Of a stretch of DNA of 64,000 bases, positions 34,722-42,156 are shown piece after piece. The stretch's first letter is position 1. The number at the start of each line of letters is the position of its first letter. The stretch is from Actinoplanes missouriensis 431. Lineage in GTDB: Bacteria > Actinomycetota > Actinomycetes > Mycobacteriales > Micromonosporaceae. The stretch lies in NCBI RefSeq assembly GCF_000284295.1, contig NC_017093.1, positions 3,782,001 to 3,846,000 on the forward strand, in the 5' to 3' direction. The notes under the pieces are model-generated. The model was not told the DNA's origin, searched no databases, and saw only the letters and a program-made list of their open reading frames with translations. The position numbers and the translations under genes are program-made.

Positions 34722-35686
34722 GGGAGCAGCTTCTCCAGGTCCGGGGCCTCGGCGAAGATGCCGTCCTCCACACCCAGCGTGGCCAGGGTCTGCACCGAGG
34801 CCTCGTTGATCGCGACGGGCCACTTCGGCAGGATCAGCGCGGCGCGGTTCTTCTCGTCGATCTTGGTGTAGTCGGCGAGGACCGTGCGGACCGCTTCCGG
34901 GTTCGCGTCGGCGTACGCGAGCGACTCGTTGATCGCCTCGGTGAACCGCTTGACCAGGTCCGGGTTCTTGCCGATCAGCTCGGTCGAGGCGAAGTACGCG
35001 GCCACCGACAGGTCCGGCGCGGCGTCCACGAACGTGGAAGCCACCTCACGGCCGCCGGCCGCCTTGACCGCGGTCAGTGTCGGCTCGACCACCCACGCGG
35101 CGTCGACCTGGCCGCCGTCCAGCGCGGCCGGCATGTTCGGGAACGGCATCTCGACGAACTCGATCTTCGAGGGGTCGCCGCCGGCCTTGCGCACGGACTG
35201 CCGGGTGATGGTGTCGCCGATGTTCTTCAGCGTGTTCACCGAGATCTTCTTGCCGGCCAGGTCAGCGGCGGTCTTGATCGGGCTGTCGCCCTTGACCACC
35301 ACGGCGCCGAAGTCCTTGCCCTGCACGCCGGTGGAGGAGACGCCCGCGGCGACCGCCTTGATCGGCACGTTCTTGCTCTGCGCGATCATCAGCGAGGTCC
35401 AGTTGCTGAAGCCGAACTGGAACTGACCGCTCACCACGCCGGGCACGATGGCCGCGCCGCCCTGGCCGGCCTCCATGGTCAGCTCGATGTTCCGCTTGCT
35501 GAAGAAGCCCTGCTTCTGGCCCAGGTAGATGGGCGCCACGTCGATGATCGGGATGACGCCGACCTTCACCTTGTCGACGCTGCCGCTGTCGCCGCCCGCG
35601 GAATCGGAGTCACTGGAGGTGCCGCACGCCGTCAGGGTGCCGGCGAGGGCCACCGCCACCATCCCCGCGAGGAGTCGCCGCCGCAT
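34718..35686 (-). CDS. ABC transporter substrate-binding lipoprotein, SsuA/NMT1 type
   Basis: A 322-residue lipoprotein. The signal peptide ends in the lipobox LTAC, then comes an NMT1/SsuA-like fold (VGVIPIIDVAPIYLGQKQGF, then AAWVVEPTLTAVKAAG). It captures a small organic anion outside the membrane for the downstream permeases and ATPase. AAGGAG is well placed before the ATG. A divergent IclR gene follows at 35.8 kb. IclR-controlled transporters of this type often carry aromatic or sulfonated compounds; the substrate is inferred only from that context. Confidence 0.9.
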   Translation of the reverse strand: MRRRLLAGMVAVALAGTLTACGTSSDSDSAGGDSGSVDKVKVGVIPIIDVAPIYLGQKQGFFSKRNIELTMEAGQGGAAIVPGVVSGQFQFGFSNWTSLMIAQSKNVPIKAVAAGVSSTGVQGKDFGAVVVKGDSPIKTAADLAGKKISVNTLKNIGDTITRQSVRKAGGDPSKIEFVEMPFPNMPAALDGGQVDAAWVVEPTLTAVKAAGGREVASTFVDAAPDLSVAAYFASTELIGKNPDLVKRFTEAINESLAYADANPEAVRTVLADYTKIDEKNRAALILPKWPVAINEASVQTLATLGVEDGIFAEAPDLEKLLP

Positions 35687-35719
35687 ATCTACTCCTTAGA
35701 AATATGTGCGCATCACGAA

Positions 35720-35739
35720 CATGAGTTCTCATGAAGAAC
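35720..35739. promoter_or_regulatory. Overlapping palindromes between ABC operon and IclR gene
   Basis: CATGAG-TT-CTCATG (35720-35733) overlaps GTTCT-CATGA-AGAAC (35725-35739) in the divergent intergenic region, just ahead of a plausible plus-strand -10 TATGAT at 35742-35747. This is where an autoregulating IclR protein would bind; binding is inferred. Confidence 0.5.
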
Positions 35740-35786
35740 GCTATGATGTGCCCCGTGTCACGTCAACGATTGACTTCGATCATCTG

Positions 35787-36557
35787 ATGCCGCGGGAACC
35801 GTACTACGTGCAGTCGTTGGAGCGGGGTCTCGCGGTGATCCGTGCCTTCGACGCACACCATCGCCAACTGACCCTCAGTGACGTGGCCCGGACCTGCGGG
35901 CTGACCCGTGCGGCGGCCCGCCGCTTCCTGCTCACGCTCACCGACCTGGGGTACGTGCGGACCGACGGCCGGCTGTTCTCCCTGGCACCGCGTGTTCTCG
36001 ACCTGGGGTACTCGTTCCTCTCCAGCCTCTCCCTGCCGGAGGTCGCCGAGCCGCACCTGGAGCGTCTGGTGGCCCGGGTGCACGAGTCGTCGTCATTGTC
36101 CGTGCTGGACGGGGACGATGTGGTTTACGTGGCTCGTGTCCCAACCAGCAGGATCATGCGAGTTGCGATCAATGTCGGGACCCGCTTCCCGGCGTACGCG
36201 ACGTCGATGGGCCGGGTGCTCCTCGCCGCGTTGCCGGAGAGCGAGCTCGACGCGTACCTGGGGAAAGTCAAGCTGGAACCACTGACCGACCGCACCATCG
36301 CCTCGCCGGGCGAGCTCCGCGCCGAGATCGCGCGGGTCCGCGAGCAGGGGCACGCGCTGGTCGACCAGGAGCTGGAGGAGGGGCTGCGGGCGCTGGCCGC
36401 GCCGATCCGGGACCGCAACGGGGTGGCGGCCGGCGCGGTCAACGTGTCCATCCACGCGGCGCGGGCGACCGTGGAGGAGATCCGGGAGAGGCTGCTGCCG
36501 CCGCTGCTCGAGGCCGCCGCGGCGATCGAGGCGGATCTGCGAATCGGATCGCGGTGA
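35787..36557 (+). CDS. IclR-family regulator, PcaR/PobR-like
   Basis: A 256-residue regulator. The N-terminal winged HTH is YVQSLERGLAVIRAFDAHHR, then LSDVARTCGLTRAAARRFL; the C-terminal effector domain includes SSLSVLDGDDVVYVARVPTS and VDQELEEGLRALAAPI, the IclR signature. It is closest in type to PcaR/PobR/PcaU regulators of aromatic catabolism. The start MPREPYYVQ is preferred to an ATG 27 codons upstream, because the latter would leave 19 bases between divergent genes and cover the palindromes. It probably controls the divergent ABC importer and itself. Confidence 0.85.
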   Translation: MPREPYYVQSLERGLAVIRAFDAHHRQLTLSDVARTCGLTRAAARRFLLTLTDLGYVRTDGRLFSLAPRVLDLGYSFLSSLSLPEVAEPHLERLVARVHESSSLSVLDGDDVVYVARVPTSRIMRVAINVGTRFPAYATSMGRVLLAALPESELDAYLGKVKLEPLTDRTIASPGELRAEIARVREQGHALVDQELEEGLRALAAPIRDRNGVAAGAVNVSIHAARATVEEIRERLLPPLLEAAAAIEADLRIGSR

Positions 36558-36603
36558 GCTGAACGGCCTCAAGGTTCGCGGGAACCGGCCGACATGACAG
36601 ACC

Positions 36604-38775
36604 GTGATGGGGTGGCGCACCTGGCTGGCCTGCGGTCTCGGCGCCGCGGTGCTCTACACCCTGCTGCCCTCCGGTGGGCTCGCGCGGACCCTGGCGATCA
36701 CCGTCGCGCTCGCCTCGATCACGGTCATGATCATCGGTGCTCGCCGGAACCGCTCGCTGGTCGCCGGCAGCTGGTACGTCTTCGCCGCCGGTATCGCCTC
36801 GTGGGTGCTCGGTGACGTCCTCTACCCGATCGGGCTGCCGTTCCCGTCCTGGGCGGACGCCTTCTACCTGGGCGCCTATCCGCTGCTGACGGTGGCGCTG
36901 TTCCGGCTCACCCGGCAGCGTGGGCCGGTGTGGTCCGGCAACCTGATCGACGCGGCGATCATCGCGGTCGGGCTCGGCATCGTCTACTGGACGTTCCTGA
37001 TCGAGCCGATCGTGGCGGATTCGTCGACGCCGCCGCTGACCCGAGCGGTGATCGCCGGATATCCGACCGCCGGCGTCCTGCTCTGCGCGGTGATCATTCC
37101 GATCCTGCTGCGCCCCGGACCCCGGACCGCGAGCCTGTGGCTGCTCACCGCGGGCAGCGCGGTGACCCTGGCCGGCAACGTGGTCTACACGCTGGTGCCG
37201 GAGGCCGAGAGCCGCCTGCTCTACGCCGGCTACCTGGTCGCCTACGTGCTCTTCGCCGCTGCGGCGGCCCACCCGTCGATGAGCCGGCCGGTGGCCGGCG
37301 ACGGCGACAGCCTCGGCCGCAGCCGGCTGACCGTGCTCACCGCCTCGACGCTGCTGGTCCCGGCCGTGCTGCTGATCCGCGGTGACTGGCACCGCTGGGG
37401 CGTCGTCGCGGTCGGCTCGATGGTGCTGTTCGTGCTGGTCGCCAGCCGGATGTCCGGATATGTCACGCGGGTCGACAGCCAGGCCCGCCAGCTGCGGCAC
37501 CTGGCCATGCACGACGACCTGACCGGCCTGCCGAACCGCCGCGAGCTGGAACACCGGGTGACCGTCGTGCTCGCCGCAGGTGGCGGCTGCACGGTGATCG
37601 TGATCGACCTGGCCGGCTTCCGGCACATCAACGACCGGCTCGGGCGCGCGGCCGGCGACCAGGCCTTGATCGCGGTCGGTGAGCTGCTGCGATCCTGCGT
37701 GCGTGACGGCGACCTGGCCGCGCGGATGGGCGCCGACGAGTTCGCGGTGCTGGTCCGCTCCGGCGGCACGGCCGCCGCCAACCGGCTGCTCGAAGCGCTG
37801 CGTCATCCGGTCCAGGCCGGCGAGCACGAACTGCTGCTCACCGCCCGGCTCGGCCTGGCGTCCGGTGGCGCCGGGCTGACCGCCACCGAACTCGTGCGAC
37901 GCGCGGACACCGCGCGATACGCGGCCAAATCATCGGGTACGCCCCTGGTCGTCCACACCGCCGAACTGGACGAATGCGCCGAGGCCGCCGAGCGGCTCGG
38001 CGCCGACCTGCGGCACAGCCTGGACGACGGCGACTTCACCGTCGTCTACCAGCCGATCGTGGCGCTGCGCACCGGCCGCGTCGTCGCCGTCGAAGCCCTG
38101 GTCCGCTGGACGCACCCGATCCGCGGCCAGGTCAGCCCGGCCGACTTCATCCCGGTCGCCGAGGACAACGGCCTGATCGTCGAGCTCGGTGAGTGGATCA
38201 TGCGGACCGCCTGCCGGCAGTTCGCCCGGTGGCGCGCCGAGCTCGGCGACACCGCGCCGCAGTACGTCAGCGTCAACGTCTCCGCCCGCCAGCTCAGCGA
38301 ACCCGGCTTCCCGGACGTCGTCGCCGGCATCCTGATGGACACCGGCGTCCCCGCTGCCGCCCTGCTCGTCGAGGTCACCGAGACGGCGCTCTTCGGCGGG
38401 GGAGTGGCGATCGACGCCGTGGAGAGCCTGCACCGCGCCGGCATCCGGATCGCCCTGGACGACTTCGGCACCGGGCACTCGTCGCTCGGCCTGCTGCGGG
38501 CCGTGCCGGTCGACGTCCTCAAGGTCGACAAGTCGTTCGTGGACGAGATCACCGAACCGGGCCGCCAGGCGGTGATCGTGGACGCGCTGATCCACGTCAG
38601 CAACGGGCTCGGCCTGCGGGCCGTCGCGGAGGGCGTGGAGACCGCGGAGCAGGCCGATTACCTGCGCGAACTCGGGTACGACTGCGCGCAGGGCTGGCAT
38701 TTCGGCCGCCCGGTCGCCCAGCCCGATTTCGGCGCGGTCGCGTTGATCCCCGCTAGGACCGCTGTGATTGACTAG
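36604..38775 (+). CDS. Membrane GGDEF-EAL protein with degenerate GGDEF motif
   Basis: A 723-residue c-di-GMP protein. Residues 1-290 contain about eight to nine transmembrane helices without a periplasmic sensor domain. The GGDEF domain reads MGADEF instead of GGDEF, so cyclase activity is doubtful. The EAL domain is intact: EALVRW, VNVSARQL, EVTET, DDFGTGHSSL, KVDKSF and AEGVETAEQ are all present, so it is probably a phosphodiesterase, perhaps activated by GTP bound to the GGDEF domain. GTG and ATG starts are adjacent. It is followed immediately by the double-TetR gene. Confidence 0.88.
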   Translation: MMGWRTWLACGLGAAVLYTLLPSGGLARTLAITVALASITVMIIGARRNRSLVAGSWYVFAAGIASWVLGDVLYPIGLPFPSWADAFYLGAYPLLTVALFRLTRQRGPVWSGNLIDAAIIAVGLGIVYWTFLIEPIVADSSTPPLTRAVIAGYPTAGVLLCAVIIPILLRPGPRTASLWLLTAGSAVTLAGNVVYTLVPEAESRLLYAGYLVAYVLFAAAAAHPSMSRPVAGDGDSLGRSRLTVLTASTLLVPAVLLIRGDWHRWGVVAVGSMVLFVLVASRMSGYVTRVDSQARQLRHLAMHDDLTGLPNRRELEHRVTVVLAAGGGCTVIVIDLAGFRHINDRLGRAAGDQALIAVGELLRSCVRDGDLAARMGADEFAVLVRSGGTAAANRLLEALRHPVQAGEHELLLTARLGLASGGAGLTATELVRRADTARYAAKSSGTPLVVHTAELDECAEAAERLGADLRHSLDDGDFTVVYQPIVALRTGRVVAVEALVRWTHPIRGQVSPADFIPVAEDNGLIVELGEWIMRTACRQFARWRAELGDTAPQYVSVNVSARQLSEPGFPDVVAGILMDTGVPAAALLVEVTETALFGGGVAIDAVESLHRAGIRIALDDFGTGHSSLGLLRAVPVDVLKVDKSFVDEITEPGRQAVIVDALIHVSNGLGLRAVAEGVETAEQADYLRELGYDCAQGWHFGRPVAQPDFGAVALIPARTAVID

Positions 38776-38788
38776 CAGCTATGGTCAT

Positions 38789-39982
38789 GTGCCCGCCCCC
38801 GTCTGCCCGAGTGCGCCGGTGACCGCCGGGCCGGCCGCGGCGACCCGCCCGCACAACCGTAAGCAGCTCATCGTCGAAGCGGCAGGTCAGGTGTTCAGCG
38901 AGCGCGGCTATCACGCCGCCTCGATGGAGGAGATCGCCGCCGGCGTGGGGATCAGCGCCGCCGCGCTGTACCGGCACTTCCCGAACAAGTACGCGCTCTT
39001 CGCCGAGTGCGCGAACGTCATGGTGGACCGCCTCGTCGCGGCCCTCGACGAGGCGCCGCCCGAGACGTCGCTCGCCGACCTGCTCGCCGCGCTGATCCGC
39101 GTCACCGTCGCGCACCGCGCGTCCGGCGGCCTGTACCGCTGGGAGGCCCGTTACCTCGACCGCGACGACCGCCGGCTGCTGCGCACGAAGTTCGCCCAGG
39201 TCGTGGACCGGGTGACCGAGGTGGTGCGACGGGAGCACCCGATGCCCGGTGAGCGGCTGCGCGCGGTGGCGGCGCTCGGCGCGATCGGATCGGTGACGAT
39301 GCACCACACCACGATCGCCCAGCGCCGGCTCGAGGAGCTGCTGCTGGAGTCCGCGATGCGGGTGGTCGCCACCGATCCGTCCGCCACGCCTGGCAGCGCC
39401 GGGCTCGTCGAGTTGCCGGCGCAGCCGGTGCCCCGGACCCGGCGCGCCGAGATACTGGCCGCGGCCATCCCGCTCTTCGCCCGGGACGGGTTCGCGAACG
39501 TGACGAACGGGCAGATCGCCCAGGCGGTCGGGCTCGCCCCGTCCGCGATCTACCGGCACTACCCCGGCAAGGTGGACATCCTGGTGGCCGCGTGCCTGCA
39601 GGCGGCCGGCCTGCTGACCCAGGCGGTGGACCGCAGTCTCCACCAGGCGGCCGGCCCGCGGGAGACGGTGGTCGCGCTGACCGCGGCGTACGTCGCCTAC
39701 AGCTTCGAGCACAACGCCCTCAACAGCGTCGCCGAAGCCGAGATCCGCGGGTTGCCGGCCGACCTGCGCCGGCCCCTGCTGGTCGCCCAGCGAGAGCACA
39801 TCGCGGTCTGGGAGCAGCAGCTCCGCTCGGCCCGCCCGGAGCTGGATCCGCGTCAGGCCCGGCTGCTCGCGCACGCCGGGTTCGGTGTGGTGGTGGAGGC
39901 CGGGCGCGCCCTGCGCTGGCAGGACACGCCCGGCAACCGGGACGCGGTCACCGCGCTGGTGACCGGCGCCCTGACGATCTAA
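38789..39982 (+). CDS. Tandem TetR-family regulator (two HTH domains)
   Basis: A 397-residue protein with two complete TetR DNA-binding domains. The first is RKQLIVEAAGQVFSERGYHA to ISAAALYRHFPNKYALF, the second RRAEILAAAIPLFARDGFAN to LAPSAIYRHYPGKVDILV. Each is followed by its own all-helical ligand domain. TetR proteins are normally about 200 residues and dimeric, so this gene fusion could act as an intramolecular dimer. The GTG start is inferred; a GTG ten codons later is possible. Its 3' end overlaps by four bases the convergent Lcp-like gene, an association seen with TetR-type LcpR regulators. Confidence 0.8.
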   Translation: MPAPVCPSAPVTAGPAAATRPHNRKQLIVEAAGQVFSERGYHAASMEEIAAGVGISAAALYRHFPNKYALFAECANVMVDRLVAALDEAPPETSLADLLAALIRVTVAHRASGGLYRWEARYLDRDDRRLLRTKFAQVVDRVTEVVRREHPMPGERLRAVAALGAIGSVTMHHTTIAQRRLEELLLESAMRVVATDPSATPGSAGLVELPAQPVPRTRRAEILAAAIPLFARDGFANVTNGQIAQAVGLAPSAIYRHYPGKVDILVAACLQAAGLLTQAVDRSLHQAAGPRETVVALTAAYVAYSFEHNALNSVAEAEIRGLPADLRRPLLVAQREHIAVWEQQLRSARPELDPRQARLLAHAGFGVVVEAGRALRWQDTPGNRDAVTALVTGALTI

Positions 39983-41193
39983 GTGCCCGGCCGGTTCCAG
40001 GTCGGGATCGTGATCGGGGTGTACGTCGGCGACGTCCCGTTGTTGAGGAACAGCATCGCCAGCCCGCGCACGAACCGGTCGAAGAGCGAGAAGCTGTTCG
40101 GGAGGATCGGCGACAACCCCTCGCGGAACGCGACGTAGGCGGGCCACCCGACCTCGATCAGGGTACGGGAGGCGTAGTCCCGCGGCAGCTTCAGCCAGTC
40201 ACCGATCTTGTCGCTCAGCACGTACCGGGCGAACTCGCGCTGGAAGCCCCGGGTCACGCCGAGGTCCACCTGCGAGACCAGGTTCAGCAGGATGCTCGCC
40301 AGGTCGACGCCCTCCGGCGTGGACCCCATGATCGGGGTCAGCGCGTACGCCGACTGCTGCTTCGCCGCCGCCCAGGACGCCGGGATGAAGTCGTCCCGCA
40401 CGCCCAGCAGGTGCAGCGCGACCTGCCACTGGTGCAGGTACGCCTCCTCCTCGGCGGCCGACATCCGGATGCCCCACTGCTTGAGCTTGCCGTACACATA
40501 GGTGCCGAGGCTGTGGAAGGTGACCAGGATGTCGCCGTTGCTGATCGGGATGAAGTCCTGGTCGTCGGTGACCGCCCGCCACTTCGCCGACTGCGGCAGC
40601 AGGTGCCGGACCGCCGCGTGGGTCAGCCGCGTCTTGTTCGACGTGACGACGAAACCGCCGGACGGCTGGAACGCGTCCATCGCGCTCAGGTCGTACCCGT
40701 AGGTGAAGGTCTTGGCCGCGCGCGCCTTCATGTCGCCGCCGCCCTCGGACCAGTAGACGTTGCGCGCCTCCCGCGGGATCACCGTGCTCATGATCCCGCT
40801 GCCCAGCCCGTAGAGGAGGAACAGGTACATGCTCATCCGCTTGTTGAACTGGGCGGCCCGGGCCAGCTTGGCCTGGTCGGCCCAGGCGGGCAGCTTGTTG
40901 TGCCGCTGCAGCCACGCGGTGAGATCGGCGGGCACGCCGGCCGGCAGCGCGTCACCGTTGCGCCGCCACGACGCGAACGCCGTGTTCACGGCCGGGATCT
41001 GACCGTTCTCCAGCAGCGAGGCGAGCAGCGGATCGGTGTCGTCGTCCCAGACCCCCCAGGGGTCGGTGACCGTGTCAGTGCCGGCGATCGATCCGGCGGA
41101 CGACCAGCCCCAGGCGGCGGAGGGGGCCGCGGCGCCGGCGATGCCCAGTGCGGCACCGAGCGTGAGAACGCTTCTCCTGCTGAGATTTTGCAT
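39979..41193 (-). CDS. lcp: Lcp-like heme-dependent rubber oxygenase (DUF2236)
   Basis: A 404-residue exported protein close in length to latex-clearing protein of Streptomyces K30. A Tat signal (SRRSVLTLGAALGIAGAAA) targets the folded, heme-loaded enzyme for export. The DUF2236 core includes MYLFLLYGLGSGIMSTVIP and PREARNVYW; the conserved helix SNKTRLTHAAVRHLLPQSAK (K-T pair beside the heme in Lcp) and ILVTFHSLGTYV (likely heme-ligand histidine) fit. Lcp cleaves polyisoprene to oligo-isoprenoids. Other DUF2236 enzymes exist, so rubber as substrate is a probable, not proven, assignment. A TetR-type regulator adjoins. Confidence 0.7.
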   Translation of the reverse strand: MQNLSRRSVLTLGAALGIAGAAAPSAAWGWSSAGSIAGTDTVTDPWGVWDDDTDPLLASLLENGQIPAVNTAFASWRRNGDALPAGVPADLTAWLQRHNKLPAWADQAKLARAAQFNKRMSMYLFLLYGLGSGIMSTVIPREARNVYWSEGGGDMKARAAKTFTYGYDLSAMDAFQPSGGFVVTSNKTRLTHAAVRHLLPQSAKWRAVTDDQDFIPISNGDILVTFHSLGTYVYGKLKQWGIRMSAAEEEAYLHQWQVALHLLGVRDDFIPASWAAAKQQSAYALTPIMGSTPEGVDLASILLNLVSQVDLGVTRGFQREFARYVLSDKIGDWLKLPRDYASRTLIEVGWPAYVAFREGLSPILPNSFSLFDRFVRGLAMLFLNNGTSPTYTPITIPTWNRPGT

Positions 41194-41355
41194 TCGCTTA
41201 CCTGCTTCCTGTCCAGGTGTAACGTGCAGATTTCACCGTTCGCCGGACTGTGATTTTCCATTAACATAGCGGCGGCCGGTGTCATCGGCAAGGCTCGATG
41301 TTTTCGCAGTTCGGGGAACCTGCGGACAGGCCTGCGGAAGTAAGGTCGCCCTAAG

Positions 41356-42132
41356 TCAGAGGGGCAGGAGCGGGAGGAAGCCGGCGCGGCTGCAGGCCGC
41401 CAGCAGTTGCCGCAGCCGGTCGTCGTCGTCCGCGCGGTGCGGGTCGCCTTGCCGGTCGGCTTCCTGAGGGCTTAGCGGGCCGGCTTTCTGGGCGCCTTCG
41501 AGGCGGGCGAAGTAGCGGACCACGAAGTCGCTGACGATCGTGCTCCGGATGCGGTCCGGGGTGGGGCTAACCTCGTCGTCGGACTCGATGACGAGAAAGA
41601 GGAGGCCGCTCAGGCGTCCGGCGCCGGGTGACAGCTCGGGCAGCAGATAGGGGACCGGCACTCGGCGGCCGCCGAACCCGGCGTAGAGCCGCAACCGAGC
41701 GTCATCATCGCCGTAGTCGGCGGTCGGGTCCTCGTCCTTGCTCACGCTGCTGCCGCCGGCCGGGCGTAGGGGGTCCTCGGCCTCGGCGAAGACGACGTGC
41801 GGCCGGAGCGTCGCCCGCCAGTGCGGGCCGGCGACGGCGACGAGCCGCTGCCCGATGCCACGCCCGCGCAGGTCCGGCCGTACCGCAAAGTAGCAGAGCA
41901 GCGCGGCCCGGATGTCACCGAACCACTCCAGGAACAACGCGCCGACCGGCTCCCCGTCCGGCGCCAGCGCGATCGCCCCGCGCAGCTCGTCGGCGGCCAG
42001 CACCCGCCGTAGCCTGTCGAGGGGTTCGCGCTCGCCGGGACTGAAGCTCGGCACCAGAACCGCCTCGTAGAGCCGGCGCAGGACCCCGGCGTCAGCCTCA
42101 CCGTCGAGGAAGCGAACCGTCACGTCCTCCAC
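41356..42132 (-). CDS. GNAT-family acetyltransferase
   Basis: A 258-residue protein with a GNAT core in the first 140 residues. The acetyl-CoA-binding motif is VRPDLRGRGIGQRLVAVAGP. The C-terminal part is unlike common GNATs, with an acidic segment (DDEVSPTPDRIR) and a possible helical end. GTG may be used as the start a few codons in (VTVRFLDG). It lies between the rubber-oxygenase-like gene and an M6 protease gene, with no clear operon. Confidence 0.7.
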   Translation of the reverse strand: MEDVTVRFLDGEADAGVLRRLYEAVLVPSFSPGEREPLDRLRRVLAADELRGAIALAPDGEPVGALFLEWFGDIRAALLCYFAVRPDLRGRGIGQRLVAVAGPHWRATLRPHVVFAEAEDPLRPAGGSSVSKDEDPTADYGDDDARLRLYAGFGGRRVPVPYLLPELSPGAGRLSGLLFLVIESDDEVSPTPDRIRSTIVSDFVVRYFARLEGAQKAGPLSPQEADRQGDPHRADDDDRLRQLLAACSRAGFLPLLPL

Positions 42133-42156
42133 GGGAGTGCACCCCCAGCCGGGACG

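Noticed and set aside
36439..37827. Minus-strand frame of 462 codons opposite the GGDEF-EAL gene
   Set aside because: Antisense to EAL and GGDEF motifs; composition is Arg/Gln/His-rich low complexity.
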